Below, in pieces: positions 32,469 to 39,708 of a stretch of DNA of 42,607 bases. The translations under genes and the position numbers were made by a program. How positions within the stretch are numbered: the stretch's first letter is position 1; every line of letters starts with the position of its first letter. The stretch comes from a virus: positions 1-42,607 of IMG/VR virus record IMGVR_UViG_3300015202_000020; one strand, given 5' to 3'. The notes under the pieces were generated by a model. The model made no database searches. It was not told where the DNA came from and saw only the letters and a program-made list of their open reading frames with translations.

Positions 32469-33242
32469 ATGACTTCAATTTTGGTTATACCTGATACACA
32501 ATGCAAGCCAAATCAAGATTTTGAATATTTGCGCTGCATCGGTGAATACATTGTTGCAAAGAAACCGGGTATTGTGGTTCACCTTGGCGACCACTGGGAT
32601 ATGCCAAGTTTAAGCAGTTACGATGTGGGCAAAAAGAGCTATGAGGGGCGCAGATACAAAGCAGACATTCAGGCCGGGAAAGATGGCATGATTGCGCTGC
32701 TTCAGCCAATGCGTGACTATAATTTGATGCGCAGGAAAAACAAGCAATCAATCTACCATCCTGAAATGCATTTTCACATGGGGAACCATGAGAACAGAAT
32801 AAACCGGGCAATCAACGACACGCCAATGCTGGATGGAACAATCAGCACTGATGATTGTGGCGTTGAATCGTTCGGCTGGACAGTACACCCATTTTTGAAA
32901 GTGAACGTGGTGGAAGGCATCGCGTTTGCTCACTACTTCGTCACTGGTCAGATGGGTCGCCCGTGTTCGTCAGCAGCCGCCCAGCTTCGAACAAAGTACA
33001 TGTCAACGATTGCCGGGCATCAGCAGGGATTGCAAACGGCAAACGGATACAGGGCAGACGGTAAGCGCGTGACAGCCATTATTGCCGGGTCGTCATACGT
33101 GCATGACGAAGAATATTTGAACCATCAGTCAAACAAACATTGGCGCGGTGTTTTAATGCTGCACAACGTGTCAGATGGCGAGTTTGACCGCGTTGAAGTG
33201 CCGACTGATTACCTTGTGGCCAAATACAAAAAAACGGCTTAA
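32469..33242 (+). CDS. Calcineurin-like metallophosphoesterase
   Basis: 257 residues. Metal-binding motifs in order: IPDTQ near residue 7, HLGDHWD near residues 39-45, MGNHENR near 104-110 and GHQQG near 183-187. Phage members of this family can act on nucleotides or as phosphatases; the substrate here is unknown. It is the last late gene and is followed by a short hairpin facing the integrase remnant. Its place after lysis suggests a late-acquired accessory gene. Confidence 0.82.
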   Translation: MTSILVIPDTQCKPNQDFEYLRCIGEYIVAKKPGIVVHLGDHWDMPSLSSYDVGKKSYEGRRYKADIQAGKDGMIALLQPMRDYNLMRRKNKQSIYHPEMHFHMGNHENRINRAINDTPMLDGTISTDDCGVESFGWTVHPFLKVNVVEGIAFAHYFVTGQMGRPCSSAAAQLRTKYMSTIAGHQQGLQTANGYRADGKRVTAIIAGSSYVHDEEYLNHQSNKHWRGVLMLHNVSDGEFDRVEVPTDYLVAKYKKTA

Positions 33243-33251
33243 AAGTCGTTT
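33232..33251. terminator. Hairpin between convergent genes
   Basis: AAACGGC, loop TTAAAA, GTCGTTT (one G-T pair), flanked by A and T tracts. It could end transcripts from both sides. Confidence 0.5.
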
Positions 33252-33254
33252 AAT

Positions 33255-33512
33255 TTATAATTTCTTCGCCAGATTTTCGGCGGTTTCGTTGTAATAGATC
33301 ATCAGCATTTTTAAGTCCCTATGCCCGACCATTCGCGCCAGTTCGAGAACATTCAGTTTTTTTGCCAGGCGCGTAATGGCTTCGTGCCGCGTGTCATGGA
33401 AGGTTAAATCTTCAATCAGCGCCTTGCGCTTGGCTTTGCGAAATAAAGCATCTAGGCTTTCTTTGGTTACGTCAAAAACGGTGTTGCGCTCTTTCGGCAG
33501 CATCGCCAGCAA
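33255..33512 (-). pseudogene. C-terminal remnant of a second tyrosine recombinase
   Basis: About 80 residues match the end of a tyrosine integrase: LDALFRKAKRKALIEDLTFH, the catalytic HDTRHEAITRL (HxxR), MVGHRDLKM (GH) and the nucleophile in MIYYNETAENL. A full enzyme needs about 250 more residues upstream, which are absent. It is clearly of another subfamily than the intact integrase at 34937 (HxxR here, YDLR there). It runs head to tail into the broken membrane gene at 33513-33712. Confidence 0.8.
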
Positions 33513-33550
33513 TACTGGTCACGATTGGATTTTTTAGCTTGCTCATTTCG

Positions 33551-33712
33551 ATGATGTTTAACGTAGTGCCACTGGCAAACAAAGACATTCTCAATATTAT
33601 GATTGGCGTACTCGGTACAGCGTGGATTTCGATTATTGGATTTTATTTCGGTAACTCTCAAGGCAGTCAACAAAAAGACATCTTGCTGGCAAACAGCACG
33701 CAAATCAAATAA
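33551..33712 (+). pseudogene. 5'-truncated small membrane protein
   Basis: The open frame continues upstream of ATG 33551 through the integrase remnant without a natural start. The likely remaining protein reads AILVTIGFFSLLISMMFNVV, then PLANKDILNIMIGVLG and TAWISIIGFYFGNSQGS. It has two membrane segments and a polar tail, resembling small phage holin-like or unknown membrane proteins. No ribosome site precedes ATG 33551. The 5' end was probably lost at the recombination junction near 33512. Confidence 0.5.
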
Positions 33713-33721
33713 AGGTAAAGT

Positions 33722-34711
33722 ATGAAAAATCTATTGGCGGCTCTATTCGCTATGTCTCTGGCAGTCATGGCTCACGCTCAAATCTTCGCACCCTATGAGC
33801 TTTACGGCTATCCACCACCACCGGCCACACCTGACGGAAGCAACTTTCACTTTACTGTGCCGCCTGGCGCTAACGCGGTGACTTGGGCTTTTGGTCACGG
33901 CAAATGCGGAGAAGAAGTCTGGTTCCGTAATTTCCAGGGCGCTCAGGTTGCTGCGGCTAATATTCCTCTTTTCATCGCATCCGGTAAAAAGTACATTGTC
34001 TCGGTCGGCGGCGGTAATGCGCCCCAAATGGTATTCAAGTGCGACAATCAGGCAGGTATGCTCAAGTTTGTTCAGACCTACTATAGCCCGAATATGCTCG
34101 GCATTGATTTCGACATCGAGGGCCAGAACAAATACACAGATGCGGACATTGATGCCCTGATTCATCAAATTCAGTATATTCAGAACCAAACAGCGCACCC
34201 TGAGTACAATAACATTCGGTGGTCATTCAATATCGGCGGCTACTTTGGCGGCGGGGAGAATAATCACTACAACGTGCTGGGTAATGCGATCATTGATCGA
34301 TTAAAGCACTATACCATCAATAATTACGTGATCCAGATTCAAGTCATGGATTATTTAAACGATCCGTCGCACTGCATTCAAAAAGCAGATTTAAGCGGCT
34401 GTCAGATCGCATTAAGCGGCATCGAGGACATCAAGAACGTACATAAGTTCTTCAATATCCCATACAGCAAGATAGCGATTAATCCCGGCCTGGGCGTTAA
34501 TGACTTTGGTTATGACGTATTCACGCTTGAAGACGCGGCTGTGCTGGCTCAGTTCGCCATTGATTACGGTCTTGCCGGAATTAGCCCATGGTCAATTTCG
34601 AATGATCAAAGCTGTGCACCGGCAGCTTATAACAACATGACTTGCCATGGCATTCCCGGATTGCCTAACTTCGCATTTACTAAAACTTTTTTGACTTATT
34701 TGCCGCATTAA
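33722..34711 (+). CDS. Secreted GH18 chitinase-like glycoside hydrolase
   Basis: 329 residues. Signal peptide (residues 1-19, cleavage after AHA) for export. GH18 landmarks are present: SVGGG (94-98, the SxGG motif), GIDFDIEG (127-134) with the catalytic DxDxE residues D129, D131 and E133, and QVMDY near the third conserved strand. The first Asp of the full DGxDxDxE motif is Leu (126). A strong AAAGGTAAAG precedes the ATG. It has its own terminator and sits beside attP, where lysogenic-conversion cargo commonly lies. It may let a lysogen use chitin; it could also act on peptidoglycan-like substrates. Confidence 0.82.
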   Translation: MKNLLAALFAMSLAVMAHAQIFAPYELYGYPPPPATPDGSNFHFTVPPGANAVTWAFGHGKCGEEVWFRNFQGAQVAAANIPLFIASGKKYIVSVGGGNAPQMVFKCDNQAGMLKFVQTYYSPNMLGIDFDIEGQNKYTDADIDALIHQIQYIQNQTAHPEYNNIRWSFNIGGYFGGGENNHYNVLGNAIIDRLKHYTINNYVIQIQVMDYLNDPSHCIQKADLSGCQIALSGIEDIKNVHKFFNIPYSKIAINPGLGVNDFGYDVFTLEDAAVLAQFAIDYGLAGISPWSISNDQSCAPAAYNNMTCHGIPGLPNFAFTKTFLTYLPH

Positions 34712-34714
34712 TAC

Positions 34715-34737
34715 TGCCTAAATAATAGGCAAATTTT
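34715..34737 (+). terminator. Terminator after the chitinase gene
   Basis: TGCCTA, loop AATAA, TAGGCA, then AATTTTGTT. Four bases after the stop codon. Confidence 0.65.
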
Positions 34738-34738
34738 G

Positions 34739-34936
34739 TTCCGCAAAATACAATTAACTTTTATTTTCCCCTATGAGTAAAATATTGGTAGAATCATGTT
34801 TTGCGGAACGAAAACTTCGCTGTAAGCCTTGAAAACATTGAGTTTTTACATGAGCTTCCCAAGCTTACGACGAGGGTTCGATTCCCTTCACCCGCTCCAT
34901 GTTTTTATTTCCGCAAAACGATTTATTTCCGCAAAA
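34739..34936. other. attP region: integrase arm-type repeats
   Basis: The 10-mer TTCCGCAAAA occurs at 34739-34748, 34909-34918 and 34927-34936, and in inverted orientation at 34799-34808. The four copies flank the tRNA-derived core, two on each side, as arm-type integrase sites do in lambda-like attP. The last copy touches the integrase stop codon. Confidence 0.78.
34851..34899 (+). other. attP core: 3' half of tRNA-Gly (CCC)
   Basis: Anticodon arm TGAGC-TTCCCAA-GCTTA with anticodon CCC, a short variable loop, T arm GAGGG-TTCGATT-CCCTT, acceptor strand CACCCGC, then TCCA. The D arm and the 5' acceptor strand (expected GCGGGTG) are absent, so this is not a working tRNA. It restores the host gene on integration. 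The host attachment site is therefore a tRNA-Gly(CCC) gene. Confidence 0.88.
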
Positions 34937-35962
34937 TTATTTTGTCGGGCTGACAATCTTACCCCTCCTGAGGTAATGCCGCTGCGTAGTTTTAACGCTG
35001 TCATGCCCCAATAAATCACTAGCCGCCTGGTCGCCTCGATCATCCGAGGTATCGTCTGCTGCCTTCGCTCTTAAGTCATAAAACCAGAACGATCTAATTT
35101 CGTTTTCGGCCTCTGGATTGACTTCAATTGCAGCATTGCGTGCCTTGTCGAACTGGTAGCGCAAAGCTGGCTGAGTCACCTTCCTACCAAAATCATTCAC
35201 GATTAGCGAGCCGGTCACTACCTTGTAGGTTTCTTTCCGCGCATGTATTCTGTCGATTAATTCCCCAAGCTCACCGCTTAAAATGATCCGCAATGGCTGT
35301 TTAGTTTTTTCTTGCGTGACGATCAAGTGATTGTTCACAATATCAAATTCGGTCATAGCGATAGCGTCTGCTGGTCGCTGGCCGGTCAAATATGCCAAAT
35401 CCATCGCATCCTTTAACGGCTGACCAGCGCATTTATAAACTATTTTAAACAGCGCATCAGACACGTAGACGGTACGTTTATCCAGACTATGCCCAGAAAT
35501 GCCTTCACAAGGGTTCTGGGCATCCGTATAGCCCCAGCCTCGCGCATGGTTGAATATCGTTGAAAAAAGCCGCTTACACCTGTTTGCGGTCGTTGGTATG
35601 GCTTTGTGCTTGTCAAGAAACTGTTTGATGTGCATTGGCCGGATTTGATCCAGCGGCGCAGTGCCGAAAAATGCTTCAACATGCTTGATGTCGGACCTAA
35701 ATATTTTTTGTGTATTGTTGGCTAGAGTGTCATAAACTTCTAGCCGGTAGCGAATGATTGCCGCAGAAAATGTCGAAGCCTGAATTGTTTTGGTGACATT
35801 TAATTCTGAATATTTTCTGAGCGCAATAATATAATCTTTGCCCAACGGTATTTCTTTGCGTGGTTTTGCGCCAGTATCAAGGTAATAATAAATCTTGTCA
35901 CCACGGACGCGCTTACGCATCATCGGCGGCAAATTTTTATTGACTGTTGGCTCGCGTCCCAT
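34937..35962 (-). CDS. int: Tyrosine-recombinase integrase
   Basis: 341 residues. The N-terminal arm-binding part (MRKRVRGDKIYYYLDTGAKP) is followed by a SAM-like core-binding domain. The catalytic domain has R196 (LTGQRPADA), R298 in YDLRAKA (the HxxR His is Tyr295, as in many phage integrases), H320 (LLGHDS) and the nucleophile Tyr330 (RHYLRRG). It integrates the phage at tRNA-Gly. The stop lies directly against the attP arm sites, and DUF4224 ends one base before its start. Confidence 0.93.
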   Translation of the reverse strand: MGREPTVNKNLPPMMRKRVRGDKIYYYLDTGAKPRKEIPLGKDYIIALRKYSELNVTKTIQASTFSAAIIRYRLEVYDTLANNTQKIFRSDIKHVEAFFGTAPLDQIRPMHIKQFLDKHKAIPTTANRCKRLFSTIFNHARGWGYTDAQNPCEGISGHSLDKRTVYVSDALFKIVYKCAGQPLKDAMDLAYLTGQRPADAIAMTEFDIVNNHLIVTQEKTKQPLRIILSGELGELIDRIHARKETYKVVTGSLIVNDFGRKVTQPALRYQFDKARNAAIEVNPEAENEIRSFWFYDLRAKAADDTSDDRGDQAASDLLGHDSVKTTQRHYLRRGKIVSPTK

Positions 35963-35963
35963 A

Positions 35964-36164
35964 TTAGATTAAAGGCTCCCATTGCTGTGTATTTTTCACG
36001 GTTTCTTTTGTGCCGTTGACAGATGCCCAAGTTACGACAGGCCGACCGCTTGCATTAAGCCTAAACGGAATGCCCTGTTTGCGCAATACCTCGATCTGCT
36101 TGGATTTAAATATCCGGCCAGTTAATTCAACAAGATCAATATGGCTCAGGAATTTTTCGCTCAT
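35964..36164 (-). CDS. DUF4224 protein, probable excisionase/regulator
   Basis: 66 residues. FLSHIDLVELTGRIFKSKQI then RKQGIPFRLNASGRPVVTWA is the DUF4224 pattern, a small winged-helix-like domain regularly encoded just upstream of integrases in proteobacterial prophages. An excisionase role is inferred from position. ATGA overlap with the upstream gene. Confidence 0.82.
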   Translation of the reverse strand: MSEKFLSHIDLVELTGRIFKSKQIEVLRKQGIPFRLNASGRPVVTWASVNGTKETVKNTQQWEPLI

Positions 36165-36487
36165 GATTTACTTTCTCTGTTGCGGATGGCTTCTGCACAA
36201 TCTGACGCGCCTGTATTTTTACCGTCGATATACTGGTCGAGTCGTCCCTCCTCGTTGCCCTTGTAAGGTGCGTGGCCTTTGTAAAGATTCCAATTATCAA
36301 TCGATATTTCATCACACAGCTTTGCACACGCTTCACACTCTTGTGCCTTGGCGAGTTTGATCAGCTTGGTGATTTGCTGTGTCACGTTTGCATAAGCGTC
36401 GTGGTTGTACCGGAGGTATGCGCAGCCGTCATCAGTATCGAACCCCGATTCTTCCGCAAGTCTCAGCACTTCTTCTTTAGTGGTCAT
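36161..36487 (-). CDS. Small phage protein with Cys pair
   Basis: 108 residues. Begins TTKEEVLRLAEESGFDTDDG and has ECEACAKLCDE in the middle and a C-terminal DCAEAIRNR. This layout is common in small early phage genes (a conserved helical family, function unknown). ATGA overlaps on both sides. Confidence 0.7.
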   Translation of the reverse strand: MTTKEEVLRLAEESGFDTDDGCAYLRYNHDAYANVTQQITKLIKLAKAQECEACAKLCDEISIDNWNLYKGHAPYKGNEEGRLDQYIDGKNTGASDCAEAIRNRESKS

Positions 36488-36663
36488 AGATAAACCTCTG
36501 TAATAAGCTGTCCATCAAGGGTCAGTTTTAACGTATGGGATTTCTCATATAAGTCGCGGCCATTAAGACCCCCTGTGTATTCAGATGTTGTCTCGACTTC
36601 CAGTTGCATCGAATCCATCAGCCACTGAATAACATCGGATTTCATTTTGTCGCTAAGTTTCAT
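36484..36663 (-). CDS. Small hypothetical early protein
   Basis: 59 residues from ATG 36663 (MKLSDKMKSDVIQWLMDSMQ), which overlaps the upstream stop by ATGA. A longer in-frame start at 36702 would sit inside the DUF551 gene. Acidic, mixed helix-strand. Function unknown. Confidence 0.65.
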   Translation of the reverse strand: MKLSDKMKSDVIQWLMDSMQLEVETTSEYTGGLNGRDLYEKSHTLKLTLDGQLITEVYL

Positions 36664-36860
36664 TCCCCCTGCTCCTCTGGTAGTGGTGGAATATACATCC
36701 AATGATCAACATCATTAATATCGTAAGGGTCGCAATGACCTTCCCAATAAAGGCCGCAATCCCCTTTTTCTATCCACCCAAAATCATACTCATCGTCAAG
36801 CTTCAAAATTACGGTGACAAGTTCCTCAGGCAGTCGCTCGCTTGTTTTAATCCAGCTCAT
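36660..36860 (-). CDS. DUF551 small protein
   Basis: 66 residues. MSWIKTSERLPEELVTVILK at the start and DVDHWMYIPPLPEE at the end are the two diagnostic ends of DUF551, a widespread small phage family of unknown function. Confidence 0.85.
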   Translation of the reverse strand: MSWIKTSERLPEELVTVILKLDDEYDFGWIEKGDCGLYWEGHCDPYDINDVDHWMYIPPLPEEQGE

Positions 36861-36987
36861 AGTTCAATTCTCCGCTTGGTTACAGGGTCGTAAAACTTTG
36901 CGCATGTCCAAAATCCATGAATATCTTGCGTTTTAATATAGTGCCTACCATGTTCATCTCAGGCCACTCATTTTTAGTGTCGATCAT
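36857..36987 (-). pseudogene. Frameshifted small early gene
   Basis: The frame opening at ATG 36987 (ATGA overlap with the upstream stop) reads MIDTKNEWPEMNMVG and then stops at 36880. A second frame without any start reads GRHYIKTQDIHGFWTCAKFY then DPVTKRRIEL and ends in an ATGA overlap with DUF551. Joined by a one-base shift near VG/GRH they give one 44-residue protein with coupled junctions at both ends. This is either a recent frameshift or a sequencing error. Confidence 0.55.
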
Positions 36988-37190
36988 TTCGGCTCATCCA
37001 CATTGGCGTAATAAATCAAAGTGATTAACGCAGCCATTAAGGGAGTCAAAATCATCATAGTCCCCCGATCTTCTTGGCTCCAATGTACAAAGTTAAGGTC
37101 AGCCTGAACAAATGCTGTGGCTGCATACCAATGTAATACGGTAAAGAAGTTTGATACAAAAAATACCAAAACTAACTTTTTTGGATTCAT
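36984..37190 (-). CDS. Small two-pass membrane protein
   Basis: 68 residues, with hydrophobic segments at about 5-25 (LVLVFFVSNFFTVLHWYAAT) and 44-60 (MMILTPLMAALITLIYYA). Translationally coupled to both neighbours by ATGA. Function unknown; membrane location in infected or lysogenic cells is likely. Confidence 0.6.
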   Translation of the reverse strand: MNPKKLVLVFFVSNFFTVLHWYAATAFVQADLNFVHWSQEDRGTMMILTPLMAALITLIYYANVDEPK

Positions 37191-37330
37191 TCCGGCTCCT
37201 TTAACAGTTCTGGTATTGATGCAAGGAAGTGGGCGATAGCGCGATTTGCAACTAACGCTTTAATCCGGTAAAGCGTTCGACCATTGTGCTGTTTCGTATC
37301 GTTTTGCAAAAGTTCGTATTTGTTATTCAT
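37187..37330 (-). CDS. Tiny protein with N-terminus of a larger phage family
   Basis: 47 residues. The start MNNKYELLQNDTKQHNGRTL then YRIKAL closely resembles the N-terminus of longer phage proteins that continue into hexapeptide or pentapeptide repeats. Here it turns instead into VANRAIAHFLASIPELLKEP and ends. It may be a truncated or recombined form. ATGA overlap with the downstream gene. Confidence 0.6.
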   Translation of the reverse strand: MNNKYELLQNDTKQHNGRTLYRIKALVANRAIAHFLASIPELLKEPE

Positions 37331-37464
37331 TAAATCCTCGCTGAAGCGCGGATTTCTGCATCGTGTTGCGCTTCTTTTTTCGCAGCTTGATAGTCCTCAT
37401 TGCTGACATATGCCCATAATGAGAATATGGTTACTACTAATATGATTGCGGTTATTCTATTCAT
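37330..37464 (-). CDS. Tiny single-pass membrane protein
   Basis: 44 residues: MNRITAIILVVTIFSLWAYV membrane helix, then a charged helix (SNEDYQAAKKEAQHDAEIRA). The stop shares one base with the next start (TAATG), and the start overlaps the exonuclease stop. Confidence 0.6.
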   Translation of the reverse strand: MNRITAIILVVTIFSLWAYVSNEDYQAAKKEAQHDAEIRASARI

Positions 37465-38132
37465 AATTTTTCATGAAATGTCATCCTTTTGTAAACTTGT
37501 CTTGTTAAATTTACGTCATCAAGACAATAAGCCGCCACCTCAGCAATACGTCCAGCAGCGACATAATCAGCAACCATTGAACCGTCAATATCGCCTTTGC
37601 CTTCCAATCCTAAAGCGCGTGAAAGCTTGTCCAGGCTAGTGCGGTTCTTTGCATCCCAGCGATGCATAGTGTCAAATACATGCTCATCCCATGCTTTAGC
37701 GTGAAATGGAATATTGATCGACGGTTTAACTCCGAGAACAATGGCGCGTTGATAGATGAATCGCAGATCAAAGTCGATAACGTTATGCCCAACAAAAATA
37801 GGCCGAACGTTAGGATTAAGTTTGCAATGCAGATCAATCGTTCCAAAGAAGCATTTCAATATCTCTGCTTCATGGCTTGGATGCTCTGTGCTGTACTGTT
37901 CGGCAGGCTCATCATCAAACGCATAGCCAAGCACACAGATATGACCATGCGCGCCATCAAATGAAGTCTTACGCCATTGCTGATCTGCTTCTGATTCAGC
38001 GTTTTCAGCCATCCATGCATCGATTGTTTCAGGCTTTTTATGCGTAGCAGGTGGGCGAACGTTAGTCAGGAAATCCGCTTTAATCTGCGGATTACTTGAT
38101 GGGATTGTTTCAATGTCGAGTGTGATTATCAT
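37461..38132 (-). CDS. DEDDy 3'-5' exonuclease (PolB-like predicted exonuclease)
   Basis: 223 residues. Exo I LDIET (D6, E8), Exo II GHNVIDFDLRF (near 114-124) and Exo III AYCLDDVNLTR with YxxxD (near 200-210) make a DEDDy set. It sits with SSB and the ERF annealing protein, which suggests it resects DNA for annealing-type recombination. AAGG lies before ATG 38132. Confidence 0.83.
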   Translation of the reverse strand: MIITLDIETIPSSNPQIKADFLTNVRPPATHKKPETIDAWMAENAESEADQQWRKTSFDGAHGHICVLGYAFDDEPAEQYSTEHPSHEAEILKCFFGTIDLHCKLNPNVRPIFVGHNVIDFDLRFIYQRAIVLGVKPSINIPFHAKAWDEHVFDTMHRWDAKNRTSLDKLSRALGLEGKGDIDGSMVADYVAAGRIAEVAAYCLDDVNLTRQVYKRMTFHEKL

Positions 38133-38140
38133 GGCTAACC

Positions 38141-38539
38141 TTAAAATGGTATATCGTCTGAAAAACCGTCATCTGGCAATGTTTGGGCGCGTGGTTGTGG
38201 CGATGGTCTGCGCGAACCTGTTTCTTCGTTATGCTCACGCTTTCCACCTTGCAGAGCTACATCAGATACGCGAATATCCATTGCTTTCTGCTTCACACCG
38301 TCCTTATTAGTCCACTCGCGCTCTGACACGCTGCCGGACACGGTGACGGCTTGGCCTTTTACTAAATACTGCCCCAGTGATTCAGCACGTTTCCCCCACA
38401 GTTGGCAGTTCCACCAAATAGTTGGCTTATCCTTGCCTTGACTATCTGCTACGCTAAAGTTACCAACAGCATCGCCATTTGGTAAAAATTTAACTTCCAT
38501 ATCTCTGCCTAGCGTTCCAGCTACTGTTAGATTGTTCAC
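38141..38539 (-). CDS. ssb: Single-stranded DNA-binding protein
   Basis: 132 residues. OB-fold start MNNLTVAGTLGRDMEVKFLP, the WWNCQLWGKRAESLGQYLVK segment, and the acidic tip DDGFSDDIPF that binds partner proteins. It acts in replication and in annealing with ERF. ATGA overlap with the ERF stop. Confidence 0.92.
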   Translation of the reverse strand: MNNLTVAGTLGRDMEVKFLPNGDAVGNFSVADSQGKDKPTIWWNCQLWGKRAESLGQYLVKGQAVTVSGSVSEREWTNKDGVKQKAMDIRVSDVALQGGKREHNEETGSRRPSPQPRAQTLPDDGFSDDIPF

Positions 38540-39120
38540 GCCTGCTCTCCTTGTAATTGCGCTTTGCGCTGTGTAGCTGCTGATTGCAGTACAGTTAATT
38601 GATCTTTTGTGGCATTGTTTGATACGCAGAATTTCAATGCTACTTTGATTGCGTCAATCGTTATTGCTTCCTGAATAGCAATGAGATTGTCCTCAAAATG
38701 ACTATCAGTGAATTTCTTTGCTTCTGGTGGTTTAACCGCTTCCTGACCGTCATCATCAGCCTGGAATAATCCAGTTATAGCGCTCAGTGCATAGCGTCTG
38801 GCATAAGTGGCCGCCGAGCCATAACCCTGCGCGTCATTCTTCTGCAATGGAACATTCATCGTATCTTCAATATATTCTCCAGATGAATGAATCAATCGAG
38901 TTGTCAGCGACAAAAATCCTACTTCGCTAGGACTGAATGACTGTGTAAATAAAATACCGTTGTCATTTAGTGGCGATTTAACCGCATCAATTACGGATTC
39001 CAAATTTGCATATTTACTTTTGAAATGTGGATTTAGCGCGTCCTTGGCTGCAAACGTAATAGACTGTTGAGCTTTTAGTAGTGATACTGCTATCTTGCTG
39101 ATAGTGTCTGATGTTTTCAT
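38536..39120 (-). CDS. erf: ERF family single-strand annealing protein
   Basis: 194 residues from ATG 39120, with AGAGGG upstream (the longer start would overlap the previous gene more). The ERF core is clear: KDALNPHFKSKYANLESVID, LNDNGILFTQSF, then DAQGYGSAATYARRYALSAI. It anneals single strands in phage recombination and genome circularisation. Works with SSB, exonuclease, NinB and NinG in this genome. Confidence 0.9.
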   Translation of the reverse strand: MKTSDTISKIAVSLLKAQQSITFAAKDALNPHFKSKYANLESVIDAVKSPLNDNGILFTQSFSPSEVGFLSLTTRLIHSSGEYIEDTMNVPLQKNDAQGYGSAATYARRYALSAITGLFQADDDGQEAVKPPEAKKFTDSHFEDNLIAIQEAITIDAIKVALKFCVSNNATKDQLTVLQSAATQRKAQLQGEQA

Positions 39121-39223
39121 AATTCCCTCTATTTGTAGTTGGTAAAACTGGTACGTCATCTTGATCTACTGGACTTCCTGCTGACTCCCATAAATCCATA
39201 AACCAATCTTTTGATCTGCTCAT
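39014..39223 (-). CDS. Small hypothetical early protein overlapping erf
   Basis: 69 residues starting MSRSKDWFMDLWESAGSPVD. The ATGA overlap with the tiny gene upstream argues that this start is used. The 3' part overlaps erf by 107 bases in another frame, so the last 35 residues may not be conserved, or the natural gene has been frameshifted near the erf start. Function unknown. Confidence 0.5.
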   Translation of the reverse strand: MSRSKDWFMDLWESAGSPVDQDDVPVLPTTNRGNYENIRHYQQDSSITTKSSTVYYVCSQGRAKSTFQK

Positions 39224-39324
39224 AATCTCACCGCCTTGTACAACGATTTAATCGCGCCGAACCCCATGCTGCGATAGGCGCGGTAATAGAAATAAATCCA
39301 ATGCAGCCTGTTATGTATGCTCAT
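39220..39324 (-). CDS. Tiny basic protein
   Basis: 34 residues: MSIHNRLHWIYFYYRAYRSM then GFGAIKSLYKAVRL. Rich in Tyr, Arg and His. ATGA overlaps on both sides show coupled translation. Function unknown. Confidence 0.55.
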   Translation of the reverse strand: MSIHNRLHWIYFYYRAYRSMGFGAIKSLYKAVRL

Positions 39325-39530
39325 TTAACCGCCTCTAAGTTCAGCATTCGATTAGCAGCTTCTATCTGAGCATGTAATGCCGCTTTTTTCTCTGATTTCG
39401 CTTGTGCGATTGCTTCGCGCTCGACCTGCGCTGACTTCTGCTCGTCCTCCATGCCATCGTCATATGCAAACAAGCACAACACGCCAAAGACGATCATTCC
39501 GCACAATATCCAGTCTGCTAATTTGTTCAT
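39321..39530 (-). CDS. Small membrane-anchored protein
   Basis: 69 residues from ATG 39530 (AGGAG five to nine bases upstream; the longer GTG start at 39581 is less likely). MNKLADWILCGMIVFGVLCL forms a membrane helix, then a charged helix follows. First gene after the structured RNA region. Confidence 0.65.
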   Translation of the reverse strand: MNKLADWILCGMIVFGVLCLFAYDDGMEDEQKSAQVEREAIAQAKSEKKAALHAQIEAANRMLNLEAVK

Positions 39531-39591
39531 AATGTCTCCTGTTAAATTAATTGTTGGTGGCCGGGCTACTTTCATTCTCACGATTTACCCC

Positions 39592-39708
39592 TCATCGACT
39601 GCGAGCAGGATTTACGGGATCGGGACTAACCGGCCAAATCCAGTCATGCGGTACCAACACATAAGCGGGTGGGCTATAAATTCCCACCGGTTTCCGGTTC
39701 AGGCTCAT
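39592..39708 (-). CDS. Possible 38-residue proline-rich peptide within the structured region
   Basis: ATG 39708 is preceded at good distance by AAGGG. The frame reads MSLNRKPVGIYSPPAYVLVP then HDWIWPVSPDPVNPARSR and stops. It covers the 3' arms of the RNA helices. It could be a real peptide or leader, or chance within a constrained RNA. Confidence 0.35.
   Translation of the reverse strand: MSLNRKPVGIYSPPAYVLVPHDWIWPVSPDPVNPARSR

Noticed and set aside
32485-32811. Minus-strand Cys-rich open frame opposite the metallophosphoesterase gene
   Set aside because: It is a shadow of the plus-strand gene, which has clear catalytic motifs.
34830-34899. Complete tRNA-Gly gene
   Set aside because: Only the 3' half from the anticodon arm onward is present; the D arm and 5' acceptor strand are missing, as expected for attP.
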